A stretch of DNA of 64,000 nucleotides. It comes from JAAYCI01 sp964370165 (GTDB lineage Bacteria; Bacillota; Clostridia; Oscillospirales; Ruminococcaceae). Below, piece by piece: positions 7,967-17,445 of this stretch. Under the pieces are notes generated by a model. That model saw only the letters and a list, made by a program, of their open reading frames with translations, did not search any database and was not told the DNA's origin. A program made the translations under genes and the position numbers. The stretch's first letter is position 1; each line of letters opens with the position of its first letter. Where the stretch lies: positions 1 to 64,000 of the forward strand of contig CAYJIG010000005.1 in assembly GCA_964370165.1 (NCBI GenBank), in the 5' to 3' direction.

Positions 7967-10528
7967 TTATCCTTTTGCCTTTAGCCAGTTTTCGCCTGTA
8001 TGCACGTCCACCGAAAGAGGGATACTCATGCTAAAGGCGTTTTCCATTTCTTCTTTTAATATGGTTTTCACCGTGTCGATTTCAGAGTTTGGAGTTTGAA
8101 CAATAAGCTCGTCATGTACCTGCAACACTAAACGTGCCGACAGTTTTTCACGATGTAGGCGCTGCCACACACGAATCATGGCAAGCTTTATAATATCTGC
8201 GGCGGTGCCTTGTATCGGGGTGTTTAGGGCTATGCGCTTGCCTAAAGCCTGGATATTACGGTTTGAGGCAGAAAGCTCCGGCACGGCGCGTCTGCGTCCG
8301 TATAGTGTTTGCACATATCCGTGTTCCTTGCCAAACTCTACTGTTTTTTCCATATAATCTTTCACGCCGGGGAAACTGGCAAGATAGCTGTCGATAAACT
8401 CGCCTGCTTCTTTTACCGATACACCGATATCTTTTGACAGGCTGAAAGCGCCTATGCCATACACTATGCCAAAGTTTACGGCCTTTGCCGCACCTCTAAG
8501 CTGTGGCGTGACCATGTTTAGCGGCAGGCCGTTTACCAAAGCGGCGGTGGCTTTGTGGATATCTTCGCCGTCCAAAAAAGCCTGCTTCATAGCGGTATCA
8601 TTAGATATATCGGCTAAAATGCGAAGTTCTATCTGGCTGTAGTCGGCATCGGCAAAAACTTCGCCTTCAGGCGCTACAAAAAAAGCACGCATGTGACTGC
8701 CCAGCTCGGTGCGCACAGGAATGTTTTGCAAGTTTGGCTCAGAAGAAGATATGCGGCCGGTGCGTGCTTCTGTTTGGTTGAAAACAGAATGTATGCGCCC
8801 ATCGGATTCAATGACCTTGCCAAGACCCTCCACATAGGTGGAAAGTAGCTTTTGATATGTGCGATATTGCAAAATTTCGTCTATCACGGGGCTGTATGCA
8901 CGAAGGCTTTCCAAAGTTTCGGCATCGGTGGAGTAGCCTGTTTTGGTTTTTTTACGAGTAGGCAAACCCATTTTTTCAAACAATGCCTCGCCCAGCTGTT
9001 TTGGGCTGTTTACGTTGAACTCATACCCCACAGTTTGGTAAATAAACTCAAGTTGTTTGTCAATTTTTATCTTAAGATCTTCGCCGAATGTTTTAAGCGC
9101 TGTGGCGTCTATGCCAACACCATAAAGCTCCATGCTGGCCAAAACTTCGGCCAATGGCTGCTCGATATCTAAAAGCAGGGGCATCATTTGTGCTTTATCA
9201 CATTCACTTTTCAGATGGGTAAACAAAGGATGAAGCAAGGCGGCGTCGGGGTATTCCTTGCAAATAAATTGCGGTGATATGTCGTATTCGGCACACAGGC
9301 TTTCCACGGTGTATTTTGGGGAAGCAGGATGCAAAAGATATGCGGCCAGCTTTGCGTCGAAGGTGATGTTTTGGCAAGGGTTTGTTTGGTCGTCAGTGCC
9401 AAGCGCCATACGGTGCAACGCTTTTGCGTCAAACACACGTTTTTCACAGCGGTTGTTGCGAAGAAGGCAGAGCAGCTCGTCGCTATTTTCCTGTGTGTGA
9501 TACACAGCGAATGTGCCGGAAGGCACCACCAGCCAGCCGTCTTCACATGGCGCAAGATATGCAACGCCGGCAGCCACCTGGTCTTTGAAAGGCACAGGGC
9601 TGACTTTGGGTAAGTTCAAAGTAGAGGCAGGGGTGTTTTCTTGCGAGACTAATGTATCATCGCTTAAAGAAAGCCTACTTATCATATTATGCATTTCAAG
9701 CTTTGCCAAAAGGCTTAGTGCGACTTCTTTGTCTGCTGGTTTCTTTTTATATGCGCCGGCGGCGGTGTCGATGGGTACATCGCAGTCTATCACTGCAAGC
9801 TTGTAGCTTAAAAATGCGCTGTCTTTGCCGGCTTTCAGCTTGTTTTGCACAGCGGCTTTTATGGTGTCGCTGTCGATATTTTCATAAACTTCTTGCAACG
9901 TGCCAAAATCTTTTATAAGCGAAAACGCTGTTTTTTCACCGACACCGGGAACACCCGGGATATTGTCGGAAGCGTCGCCCATTAGTGCTTTTGTTTCAAT
10001 AAGCTGTTTTGGCGACACACCGTATTTTTCGAAAACGGCGGCCTCGTCCATGCGTGTGGTTTCGCCTTTTCCGCCTTTTGTGGCGGTGAGCAGTACCGTG
10101 ACACCGTCTCTGATAAGCTGGAGGCTGTCACGGTCGCCGGTGGCCAGCAAAGCCTCGTCGCCACGAAGAGACGCCGCCTTTGACAACGTGCCTAAAATAT
10201 CGTCTGCCTCATATCCGGCCAGCGATACCTCAACATACCCTAAAAGCGCTAAAAGTTCCTTTAAAACAGGCATCTGAGCCGCCAATTCTTCGGGCATGCC
10301 TTTGCGTTTTGCCTTGTATCCGTCATACAGCTCATGGCGGAATGTGGGCGCCTTTAAGTCGAACGCGACGGCTATTTCGTCGGGTTTTTCAGCTTCTTCC
10401 AGCTTTAGTAAAATATTCATGAACCCATAAATGGCGTTGGTGAAAAGGCCATCCTTGGTGGTCAGTAGTTTAATGCCATAAAATGCACGATTGAGAATGC
10501 TATTTCCATCCAGTACCAGTAATTTCAT
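7967..10528 (-). CDS. polA: DNA polymerase I
   Basis: An 853-residue repair and Okazaki-processing polymerase. Residues about 1-290 are the 5'-nuclease domain (LLVLDGNSILNRAFYG; GYEADDILGTL; GVPGVGEKTA). The middle (about 300-450) corresponds to the 3'-5' exonuclease, but the DxE motif expected near its start is absent, so proofreading is probably lost as in Bacillus and Thermus PolA. The polymerase domain has motif A DYSQIELRILA (about 626), motif B RGAAKAVNFGIVYGIG and motif C QVHDELIV (about 804). The chosen ATG at 10528 follows AACGAGGT; an upstream in-frame start lacks one. It is the first gene of the minus-strand run. Confidence 0.96.
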   Translation of the reverse strand: MKLLVLDGNSILNRAFYGIKLLTTKDGLFTNAIYGFMNILLKLEEAEKPDEIAVAFDLKAPTFRHELYDGYKAKRKGMPEELAAQMPVLKELLALLGYVEVSLAGYEADDILGTLSKAASLRGDEALLATGDRDSLQLIRDGVTVLLTATKGGKGETTRMDEAAVFEKYGVSPKQLIETKALMGDASDNIPGVPGVGEKTAFSLIKDFGTLQEVYENIDSDTIKAAVQNKLKAGKDSAFLSYKLAVIDCDVPIDTAAGAYKKKPADKEVALSLLAKLEMHNMISRLSLSDDTLVSQENTPASTLNLPKVSPVPFKDQVAAGVAYLAPCEDGWLVVPSGTFAVYHTQENSDELLCLLRNNRCEKRVFDAKALHRMALGTDDQTNPCQNITFDAKLAAYLLHPASPKYTVESLCAEYDISPQFICKEYPDAALLHPLFTHLKSECDKAQMMPLLLDIEQPLAEVLASMELYGVGIDATALKTFGEDLKIKIDKQLEFIYQTVGYEFNVNSPKQLGEALFEKMGLPTRKKTKTGYSTDAETLESLRAYSPVIDEILQYRTYQKLLSTYVEGLGKVIESDGRIHSVFNQTEARTGRISSSEPNLQNIPVRTELGSHMRAFFVAPEGEVFADADYSQIELRILADISNDTAMKQAFLDGEDIHKATAALVNGLPLNMVTPQLRGAAKAVNFGIVYGIGAFSLSKDIGVSVKEAGEFIDSYLASFPGVKDYMEKTVEFGKEHGYVQTLYGRRRAVPELSASNRNIQALGKRIALNTPIQGTAADIIKLAMIRVWQRLHREKLSARLVLQVHDELIVQTPNSEIDTVKTILKEEMENAFSMSIPLSVDVHTGENWLKAKG

Positions 10529-10674
10529 ATAAACCTCGTTTGTGATAATAGTAGTAAACACAAAGATGACAAAATAGAAAACATTAGAATAACTATACCA
10601 CAAAATAGGCTTTTATGGTATTATATTAACGTATGTTTTGAAAAGAAAGCTTGTGAATCAGAGGAGGTTTTCAT

Positions 10675-11640
10675 TTGCATATAGGTGATATCGCAAGTGG
10701 GGCGGCGCTTGCGCCCATGGCGGGTATCAGCGATAGGGCTATGCGGCGTTTGTGCGCAGAGTATGGCGCGGCGTTTACCGTTAGCGAGATGGTGAGCGCA
10801 AAGGCGTTGACCATGAGAGATGCAAAAAGTTTTCGGCTATTGCGTGATGGCGGGAACGACGCACCTTATGGTGTACAGCTGTTTGGCAATGAGCCGGATG
10901 TAATGTACGATGCTGTGAAGTGTATTGAAGGTGAATACTTTGACTTTTTGGATATAAACATGGGATGCCCTGCGCCGAAAGTGTGTAACAACGGTAGTGG
11001 TAGCGGACTATTACGCACCCCCGAGCTTGCAGGTGAAATTGCCAAAGCGGCAGTAAAGGCAAGCGTGTGTCCCGTCACGGTAAAAATCCGCATTGGATGG
11101 GATGACGACACCATGACGGGCCTTGAAGTGGCAAAAAGATGCGAAGACGCCGGCGTGGTGATGTTGGCGGTGCATGCAAGGACACGGGCACAACAATATA
11201 TGCCGGGGGTAAACCACAAGGCAGTGGAAGACATAAAAAGCGCAGTGAGCATACCTGTGCTATATAACGGCGATGTGGACAGCGCAGAATCTGCAAAAAC
11301 AGCCCTGCAAAACACAGGCTGTGACGGTGTCATGGTGGGCAGAGCCGCTATGGGTAATCCGTTTTTATTTTCAGAGATAAAAGCAATGCTTTTGGGACAA
11401 GATGCACCACAGCCACCTACGCTGACAAAGCGTTTTGCTGTGCTTGAAAGTCAGGTACGTGAAATGTGCGAAGAAAAAGGCGAAGAATGCGCCATGCGCC
11501 AAGCACGCAAAGTAGCGGCAGGGTATGTGCGTGGACTGCGTGGTGCGGCGGCACTGAGAAGATGTGCACATTCGCTGACGGTGTTTACCGACCTTGAAGA
11601 ACTCTCAGAGCTTGCGTGGGCATATAACAGCACGGTATAA
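10675..11640 (+). CDS. dus: tRNA-dihydrouridine synthase (DusB-type)
   Basis: A 321-residue FMN-dependent TIM-barrel reductase that converts uridine to dihydrouridine in tRNA. Recognisable are the N terminus ALAPMAGISDRAMRRL, the catalytic Cys in DINMGCPAPKV, VKIRIGWDDD, LAVHARTRAQQY, VLYNGDVDS and GVMVGRAAMGNP. The start is TTG at 10675, six bases after a perfect GAGGAGG, and no better ATG is near. It is divergent from polA and converges on the yfbR-like gene with only 26 bp between them. Confidence 0.93.
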   Translation: MHIGDIASGAALAPMAGISDRAMRRLCAEYGAAFTVSEMVSAKALTMRDAKSFRLLRDGGNDAPYGVQLFGNEPDVMYDAVKCIEGEYFDFLDINMGCPAPKVCNNGSGSGLLRTPELAGEIAKAAVKASVCPVTVKIRIGWDDDTMTGLEVAKRCEDAGVVMLAVHARTRAQQYMPGVNHKAVEDIKSAVSIPVLYNGDVDSAESAKTALQNTGCDGVMVGRAAMGNPFLFSEIKAMLLGQDAPQPPTLTKRFAVLESQVREMCEEKGEECAMRQARKVAAGYVRGLRGAAALRRCAHSLTVFTDLEELSELAWAYNSTV

Positions 11641-11666
11641 TAAAAAAGTTGCAAGAAAAAATAATG

Positions 11667-12269
11667 TTATAAAGCACTCAGCTCGTCCAGATTTTGCTCA
11701 TAACACGGCAGAAAATGAGTGATAAAATAATCGGCAGCAGGGCAGTTTAGTTCTTTTAGCTGGGATATTTGCTGGGCTTTGGCACTGCGAAACTCGGTGT
11801 TGCCGGAAGACTCTTCCTCAAGGCACTTAATCAGTGCAGACAAACGATCGGCCGCTTTCAGTAGCTTTTTTTCGGCTTCGTTTAGTATGTCGCCGCTAAG
11901 GTAGGCGTACAGGCTTTGCTGAAGCTCTGGTGGCAACAGATGCGATAGATGCTCGGCGCTTTCTCTTTCCAGCTGCTTGTAGGCTGTTTTCAACGCCTTG
12001 TTTTTGTATTTTACAGGCGTGGGCATGTCGCCGGTTAAAATCTCCGATGCATCATGATAAATAGCGGCCACCGCAATGGTATCGGGGCGGATATCTTCAA
12101 GGTGCAATATGTTGGTGGCAATATGGGCAAGGCAATGCGCCAAAATAGCCGCCTCAGCGGTGTGCTCGGACAAGTTTTCTTGCCGTGAAGAGCGCATCAA
12201 CCCCCAACGTGTAATATATTTCATGCGTGAGAGCATGGCGCAAAACGCATATGTTTCAGTGTTATTCAT
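11667..12269 (-). CDS. yfbR: HD-domain 5'-deoxynucleotidase, YfbR-like
   Basis: The 200-residue product hydrolyses deoxyribonucleoside 5'-monophosphates by family. Matching the YfbR group are SRMKYITRWGLMRSSR, the first metal His in NLSEHTAEAA, the HD pair in AIYHDASEILTGDMPTPVKY, and a late Asp in KAADRLSALIKCLEEE. The length equals that of E. coli YfbR. GGAGC precedes the ATG. It is divergent from the second yfhO gene and convergent with dus. A nucleotide-pool role would fit the anaerobic reductase elsewhere in the window, but they are not linked. Confidence 0.88.
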   Translation of the reverse strand: MNNTETYAFCAMLSRMKYITRWGLMRSSRQENLSEHTAEAAILAHCLAHIATNILHLEDIRPDTIAVAAIYHDASEILTGDMPTPVKYKNKALKTAYKQLERESAEHLSHLLPPELQQSLYAYLSGDILNEAEKKLLKAADRLSALIKCLEEESSGNTEFRSAKAQQISQLKELNCPAADYFITHFLPCYEQNLDELSAL

Positions 12270-12393
12270 GAATAAGCTCCTTTATTGACCGCCTGATTTA
12301 TAGGCTTCGGTAGGCGGTAATGTGATACATATATTTAATATAAACTGAGTATAACATATTTTGTGGCATGTCGGTATAAAGAATGGAGAAACT

Positions 12394-15147
12394 ATGACAA
12401 TAGCAAAAAATAATGCCATTTTATCAAGAAGAGAAGACAAATATGGCGCAGTAAAAATGAGCTTTTTTATAGCGGCAATTGTTTCGGCTGCCATATTTTT
12501 GCCGTACTTGATTATTGATAAGGGATTCTTTTTGTATTGTGGCGACTTTAACGAGCAACAAATTCCATTTTACCAATATGTAAACGGATTTTTGAAGTCG
12601 GCAGACGGCGGCACGTGGAGCTGGGCGACAGACCTTGGCTCGTCTGTGGTGGCGGGATATGCGTTTTACAACTTAGGCTCGCCTTTTTTATGGCTTAGCT
12701 TATTTGTTCCGGCAAGGTTTATGCCATATGCCATGGTGCCCTTACTTATCTTGAAATTTGCCTGCATTGCAGCGGCCAGTGCATTGTTTTTACAGCGCTA
12801 TGCAAAAACAAGCAAGATGGTGGTTGTTTGTAGTTTAGTATATACATTTTGTGGGTTTAATATATACAACATCTTTTTCAATCATATGCTGGATCCGGTG
12901 GCGATTTTTCCGCTTGTTTTGTGGTCGCTGGACGAGTTTATGTATACTAAGCGCAGGGGTGCTTTTGCGTTTTTTGTGGGCCTCGCGCTGGTAAACAGCT
13001 ACTTTTTCTTTATAGGCAATGTGGTATTTTTGTTTATTTACTTTTTTGTAAAGCTGGCTTGCAAGGAATATACAATCACGATAAAAGGGTTTAGCCTGCT
13101 GGCGTTCGAGGCTTTGCTTGGGGTAGGCCTTGGTATGATACTCGCATTGCCCAGTTTTTACAACTTGATAGGAAACCCACGCACAGACAACTTTGCCTCG
13201 GGATTTTCACTTATCATGTATGGCGAAGTACAGCAGTATTTCAACATCTTATCGTCCATGTTTTTGCCGCCTGACCCACCATACATGCCGAATATTTTTA
13301 CCGAAGGCGTGATAAAATGGACGTCAATGAGCTTTTTTATGCCCATAGTGGGAATGTCGGGAGTGTTTGCCTATTCAAAAGCAAGAAAAGGCACAGCACC
13401 AAAAATAATTATGTTTATCTGCCTTATCATGGCACTTGTGCCAATTTTGAACTCGTCATTTTATGCCTTTAATGCCAGTTATTACGCCAGGTGGTACTAT
13501 ATGCCGCTGCTTATAGCGGCGCTGATGACTGTGCATGCGCTGGAAGATAAAGACATAGATATCCGCAGTGGTAGCCGAGTGGTGCTGGTGATAACGGTGT
13601 TGTATGCAATTTTGGGTGTGCTTCCAAAAAAAGACGAAGAGGGTGTGTGGTCCATAGGCCTTGCCGGCGACCAGATGAAGTTTTGGCTGACGGTGTTCAC
13701 AGCGATACTTGCCATACTTATCTTTGTTTTTATTGTACACTCAGCAAAAAACAAGAAAAAACTGGGAGCAATGCTGCTGAGTGCGGTGATAGGTTTTTCA
13801 ATATTTTACAGTATTATACACATAGCGCTGGGGAAATTCCCACAATGGGACAACGACGCGGACTATTACAGCGAGCAATGGGTTGGCACAGCGCAAGTGA
13901 GCCTACCGTCGTATGACGACGAGTTTTATCGTATAGACACATATGAGGCACATGATAACTTAGGATTGTGGCTGGATGTGAGCAGTATTCGCACCTTTAA
14001 CTCCACCATAAACACATCTATAATGGAGTTTTATCCGCTGATGGGCGTGAAACGTGATGTGTCTTCCAAGCCCGAGCTTGAAAAATATGCGCTGCGTGGT
14101 CTTTTGTCGGTAAAATATACCTTGATGCCGGCGGAGGAAGCCTCGGACTTTGAAGCAGAAGAAGGCACAGACGGCTGGACATATATCAGGACAGACGGGC
14201 CATTTGCCATTTATGAAAATGATAATTTTGTACCGCTGGGCTTCACATATGATGAATATGTATCAATGGATGCTTTATCAGAGGTGAGAGATACAGACAG
14301 GGCAAATATTTTGATGCGTGGCATAGGCCTTGATGCAGAGCAAATAGAAGAATACGGGCATTTGTTTGAAGGCGAAAGCGTCACGTGGGAGGAATATCAG
14401 CCGGTAGGTGATGAAGACGAAACAGAAGATGAAGAAGATGAAGTGAACGGGACATATACGTATGATCCTGTGACATATGATAGATATGTGGAAAATTGCA
14501 ACGAGCGAAGAGAAACTGCGGCCTATCAAAGCAGTGCGTCCACACATGGTTTTTCGGTGAAAATCGATATGGACGAGGAAGATCTTGTGTTTTTCGGAGT
14601 GCCGTATGATGAAGGGTTTACCGCCACAGTAAATGGACAAGACACACAAGTGCTGAAAGTAAGTGGCGGAATGATGGCAGTGTTTGCGCCCGAAGGTGAC
14701 AACGAGATAGTGTTTACATATAAAACTCCCGGTCTTTTTGTGGGTGGCATTATATCAGCTGTATGCCTTTTGATATTGATAGTATATGCTTTTGTGTTTT
14801 ATAAAATTCGCAAAAAAGAACGCATGATTGAAGCCGAGGAGGAACGAGCATTTTCCATAGAAGAGGCCGACCGCATGTTGTCTGCAAGAGACGGTATACT
14901 GGAAGTGGATGTGAAAACCATACAAAAGGCGTTTATTGAAAAAGCTGAAGAAGAAAAAGCTGAAGAAACAGAAGAATTAGAGGACAAAGAGCCAAACGAG
15001 ACTGAAAAACCCGAAAATGATGAAGAGGCCTTGGACGGAGTAAAGGAAAATGACGAAGAAAGCGAAAGCGCTTCGGAAATGGAAGAAACAACAGAAACAG
15101 AAGAAACAATAAAGCCAGAAAAAGACAAAGAGGAGCCAAAGGCGTAA
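12394..15147 (+). CDS. YfhO-family membrane glycosyltransferase, copy 2, with acidic cytoplasmic tail
   Basis: A 917-residue paralogue of the protein at 4089-6410. It shares the architecture: first membrane helix about 24-41, then LYCGDFNEQQIPFY with the extracytoplasmic Asp51, a multi-helix core (DLGSSVVAGYAFYNLGSPF), a large outside domain and a final membrane helix near 785-808. Unlike copy 1 it continues for about 110 residues of Glu/Lys-rich low-complexity sequence, predicted cytoplasmic. The frame opens at a TTG at 12361, but the ATG at 12394 after GGAGAAACT is the better start. Tex follows after 38 bp. The acceptor polymer is unknown. Confidence 0.8.
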   Translation: MTIAKNNAILSRREDKYGAVKMSFFIAAIVSAAIFLPYLIIDKGFFLYCGDFNEQQIPFYQYVNGFLKSADGGTWSWATDLGSSVVAGYAFYNLGSPFLWLSLFVPARFMPYAMVPLLILKFACIAAASALFLQRYAKTSKMVVVCSLVYTFCGFNIYNIFFNHMLDPVAIFPLVLWSLDEFMYTKRRGAFAFFVGLALVNSYFFFIGNVVFLFIYFFVKLACKEYTITIKGFSLLAFEALLGVGLGMILALPSFYNLIGNPRTDNFASGFSLIMYGEVQQYFNILSSMFLPPDPPYMPNIFTEGVIKWTSMSFFMPIVGMSGVFAYSKARKGTAPKIIMFICLIMALVPILNSSFYAFNASYYARWYYMPLLIAALMTVHALEDKDIDIRSGSRVVLVITVLYAILGVLPKKDEEGVWSIGLAGDQMKFWLTVFTAILAILIFVFIVHSAKNKKKLGAMLLSAVIGFSIFYSIIHIALGKFPQWDNDADYYSEQWVGTAQVSLPSYDDEFYRIDTYEAHDNLGLWLDVSSIRTFNSTINTSIMEFYPLMGVKRDVSSKPELEKYALRGLLSVKYTLMPAEEASDFEAEEGTDGWTYIRTDGPFAIYENDNFVPLGFTYDEYVSMDALSEVRDTDRANILMRGIGLDAEQIEEYGHLFEGESVTWEEYQPVGDEDETEDEEDEVNGTYTYDPVTYDRYVENCNERRETAAYQSSASTHGFSVKIDMDEEDLVFFGVPYDEGFTATVNGQDTQVLKVSGGMMAVFAPEGDNEIVFTYKTPGLFVGGIISAVCLLILIVYAFVFYKIRKKERMIEAEEERAFSIEEADRMLSARDGILEVDVKTIQKAFIEKAEEEKAEETEELEDKEPNETEKPENDEEALDGVKENDEESESASEMEETTETEETIKPEKDKEEPKA

Positions 15148-15185
15148 GCTGAAAATGTACTAAAAAGACACACAGGAGAGGGATA

Positions 15186-17351
15186 TTGAAAATGACAATG
15201 GATTACGCAGGTATTTTAGCGAAAGAATTTAAAGTGGCGGCCGATAAAGTGGCGGCGGCTATAGCGCTGATAGACGAGGGAAATACCATACCGTTTATCG
15301 CAAGATATCGTAAAGAAGCCACAGGTAGCATGGACGATCAGGTGCTGCGTGAGCTGAATGATAGGCTTTTGTATCTGCGGAATTTAACTGCAAGAAAGCA
15401 AGAAGTGGAAAAATCTATCACCGAGCAGGAAAAAATGACGGATGAGATAGCGCTGGCGTTGCAGTCGGCTTCCACACTTGCCGAGGTGGAGGACATTTAT
15501 CGTCCATACAAGCCAAAAAGAAAAACACGTGGTAGCATCGCACGTGCAAAGGGCCTAGAGCCGCTGGCGCAAGCACTGCTATGCCAAAAAACAGGAGACG
15601 ACCCGCAAAAACTGGCAGAGGAATACCTAAACGACGAGGTAGAGGACATAGAAGCGGCACTAAGCGGTGCACGTGATGTTTTGGCCGAAGACTTTAGTGA
15701 TGACGCAAAACTACGCACAAAACTGCGTGCGTATTACAGCGCCCATGCCATGATAGAAAGCAAGGCCGCAAAAGACGAAGATAGCGTGTATTCAGGATAT
15801 TATGAGTTCAAAGAGCCGGTAAGAAAGATAGCGGGACATCGTGTGTTGGCCCTAAACAGAGGTGAAAGCGAAGACTTTTTGAAAGTGGCAGTGGTGGTGG
15901 ACGAAGTGACTGCCAAGGATCTGATGTCAAGAGACGTTGTGAAAAACAGTAGCCTTTGCGCCCAAGAGGTGAAAGCGGCATTGCATGACGCATTTGACAG
16001 GCTACTGCACCCAAGCCTAGAGCGTGAAGTGCGCCGTGAGCTTACCGATACCGCAGACGAGGGCGCCATAAAGGTGTTTGGGCAAAACTTGCGCCAGCTA
16101 TTGTTACAGCCGCCGGTACGTGGAAAGGTGGCCATGGGCCTTGACCCCGGATACCGCATGGGCTGCAAGGTGGCTGTGGTGGATGAAACAGGACGTGTGC
16201 TGGACACGGCTGTGATTTATCCGGTGGCGGCGGCGCCGGCAAAGATACTTCAAGCGGAAGAAACACTGAAAATGCTGATTAAAAAGCATAAAGTGGAGGT
16301 GCTTGCCATAGGCAACGGAACAGCAGGCAGGGAAACCGAAATGTTTGCCGTGAAAGTGCTGAAAGATTTATCGGTAAGCGGTGTCAGCGCAGAGTATGCG
16401 GTGGTGAATGAAGCAGGCGCGTCGGTGTATTCCGCCTCGAAACTTGCGGCGAAAGAGTTTCCGCAGTTTGACGTGAACTTGCGCAGTGCGGTTAGTATTG
16501 CACGCAGGATGCAGGATCCATTGGCAGAACTGGTGAAGATAGATCCAAAAGCAGTAGGCGTGGGGCAATATCAGCATGATATGCCTCCGGCGCGTCTTGC
16601 GGCAGAACTGAACGGCGTGGTGGAAGACTGCGTAAACACCGTTGGTGTGGAGCTGAACACGGCAAGTGCACCACTGCTTCAGCGTGTTGCGGGCCTATCT
16701 GCCGCAGTGGCCGATAATATTGTTGCAAAGCGTGAAGAAACAGGCCCGTTTAAAACAAGAAAAGAGCTTTTGAAAGTGGCAAAGCTTGGCCCGAAAGCAT
16801 TCGAGCAATGTGCGGGATTTTTACGTCTTGCCGATGCAAAAGATAAACTGGACACAACGGCGGTGCATCCCGAAAGCTATGCGGCGGCAAAGAAACTGCT
16901 GGAGCTGTGTGGGTTTACCACAAAAGATATCGGTACACAAGACATAAAAGAACTGCCACAAGCGGCAAAAGAAATTGGCATGAACTCTTTGGCCGAGCAG
17001 CTGGGTATAGGCAAGCCGACATTGATTGATATTATAGAAGAACTACTGCGTCCCGGCCGTGACATACGTGACACATTGCCTCCGCCACTTTTGCGTAGCG
17101 ATGTTTTGGAGATGAAAGACTTGAAGGCAGGCATGGAACTTCAAGGAACCGTACGAAACGTTATTGATTTCGGTGCGTTTGTGGACATTGGCGTGCATCA
17201 AGACGGACTGGTGCATATATCACAAATTACCGACAGGTATATCAAACATCCAAGCGAGGTGCTTGCTGTGGGTGATATTGTGACTGTGTGGGTAATGGAA
17301 GTGAACGAGCAAAGAAAACGTATATCACTGACCATGAAAAAACCACAATAG
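15186..17351 (+). CDS. tex: Tex family RNA-binding transcription accessory protein
   Basis: A 721-residue cytoplasmic nucleic-acid-binding protein. Domains in order: N-terminal helical region with NTIPFIARYRKEATG (about 35-50), YqgF/RNase H-like domain starting AMGLDPGYRMGCKVAVVD (about 315-450), helix-hairpin-helix region (LNTASAPLLQRVAGLS), and a C-terminal S1 domain (MELQGTVRNVIDFGAFVDIG, about 645-718). It is full length. The TTG at 15186 lies 7 bp after AGGAG and is used here; an ATG at 15192 two codons later is an equally reasonable start after GAGGG. Confidence 0.95.
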   Translation: MKMTMDYAGILAKEFKVAADKVAAAIALIDEGNTIPFIARYRKEATGSMDDQVLRELNDRLLYLRNLTARKQEVEKSITEQEKMTDEIALALQSASTLAEVEDIYRPYKPKRKTRGSIARAKGLEPLAQALLCQKTGDDPQKLAEEYLNDEVEDIEAALSGARDVLAEDFSDDAKLRTKLRAYYSAHAMIESKAAKDEDSVYSGYYEFKEPVRKIAGHRVLALNRGESEDFLKVAVVVDEVTAKDLMSRDVVKNSSLCAQEVKAALHDAFDRLLHPSLEREVRRELTDTADEGAIKVFGQNLRQLLLQPPVRGKVAMGLDPGYRMGCKVAVVDETGRVLDTAVIYPVAAAPAKILQAEETLKMLIKKHKVEVLAIGNGTAGRETEMFAVKVLKDLSVSGVSAEYAVVNEAGASVYSASKLAAKEFPQFDVNLRSAVSIARRMQDPLAELVKIDPKAVGVGQYQHDMPPARLAAELNGVVEDCVNTVGVELNTASAPLLQRVAGLSAAVADNIVAKREETGPFKTRKELLKVAKLGPKAFEQCAGFLRLADAKDKLDTTAVHPESYAAAKKLLELCGFTTKDIGTQDIKELPQAAKEIGMNSLAEQLGIGKPTLIDIIEELLRPGRDIRDTLPPPLLRSDVLEMKDLKAGMELQGTVRNVIDFGAFVDIGVHQDGLVHISQITDRYIKHPSEVLAVGDIVTVWVMEVNEQRKRISLTMKKPQ

Positions 17352-17380
17352 TAAATTGAGTTTTTAGTGTTTCGACTATA

Positions 17381-17433
17381 AAAATACCCCTTGATGTTTG
17401 ATAAGCTGTTTATCATCCATCAGGGGTGTTTTA
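17381..17433. terminator. Bidirectional terminator between tex and the GNAT gene
   Basis: A long imperfect inverted repeat: AAAATACCCCTTGATG at 17381-17396 pairs with CATCAGGGGTGTTTT at 17418-17432, with an inner GATAA/TTATC arm. Flanking A and T runs give a U-tract on both strands, fitting the convergent genes on either side. Confidence 0.85.
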
Positions 17434-17445
17434 ATTTACACGTCA

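Noticed and set aside
8454..9918. Several plus-strand ORFs of 60-106 codons opposite polA
   Set aside because: They lack ribosome sites and family features and mirror the codon bias of polA; treated as shadows. The same applies to opposite-strand ORFs elsewhere.
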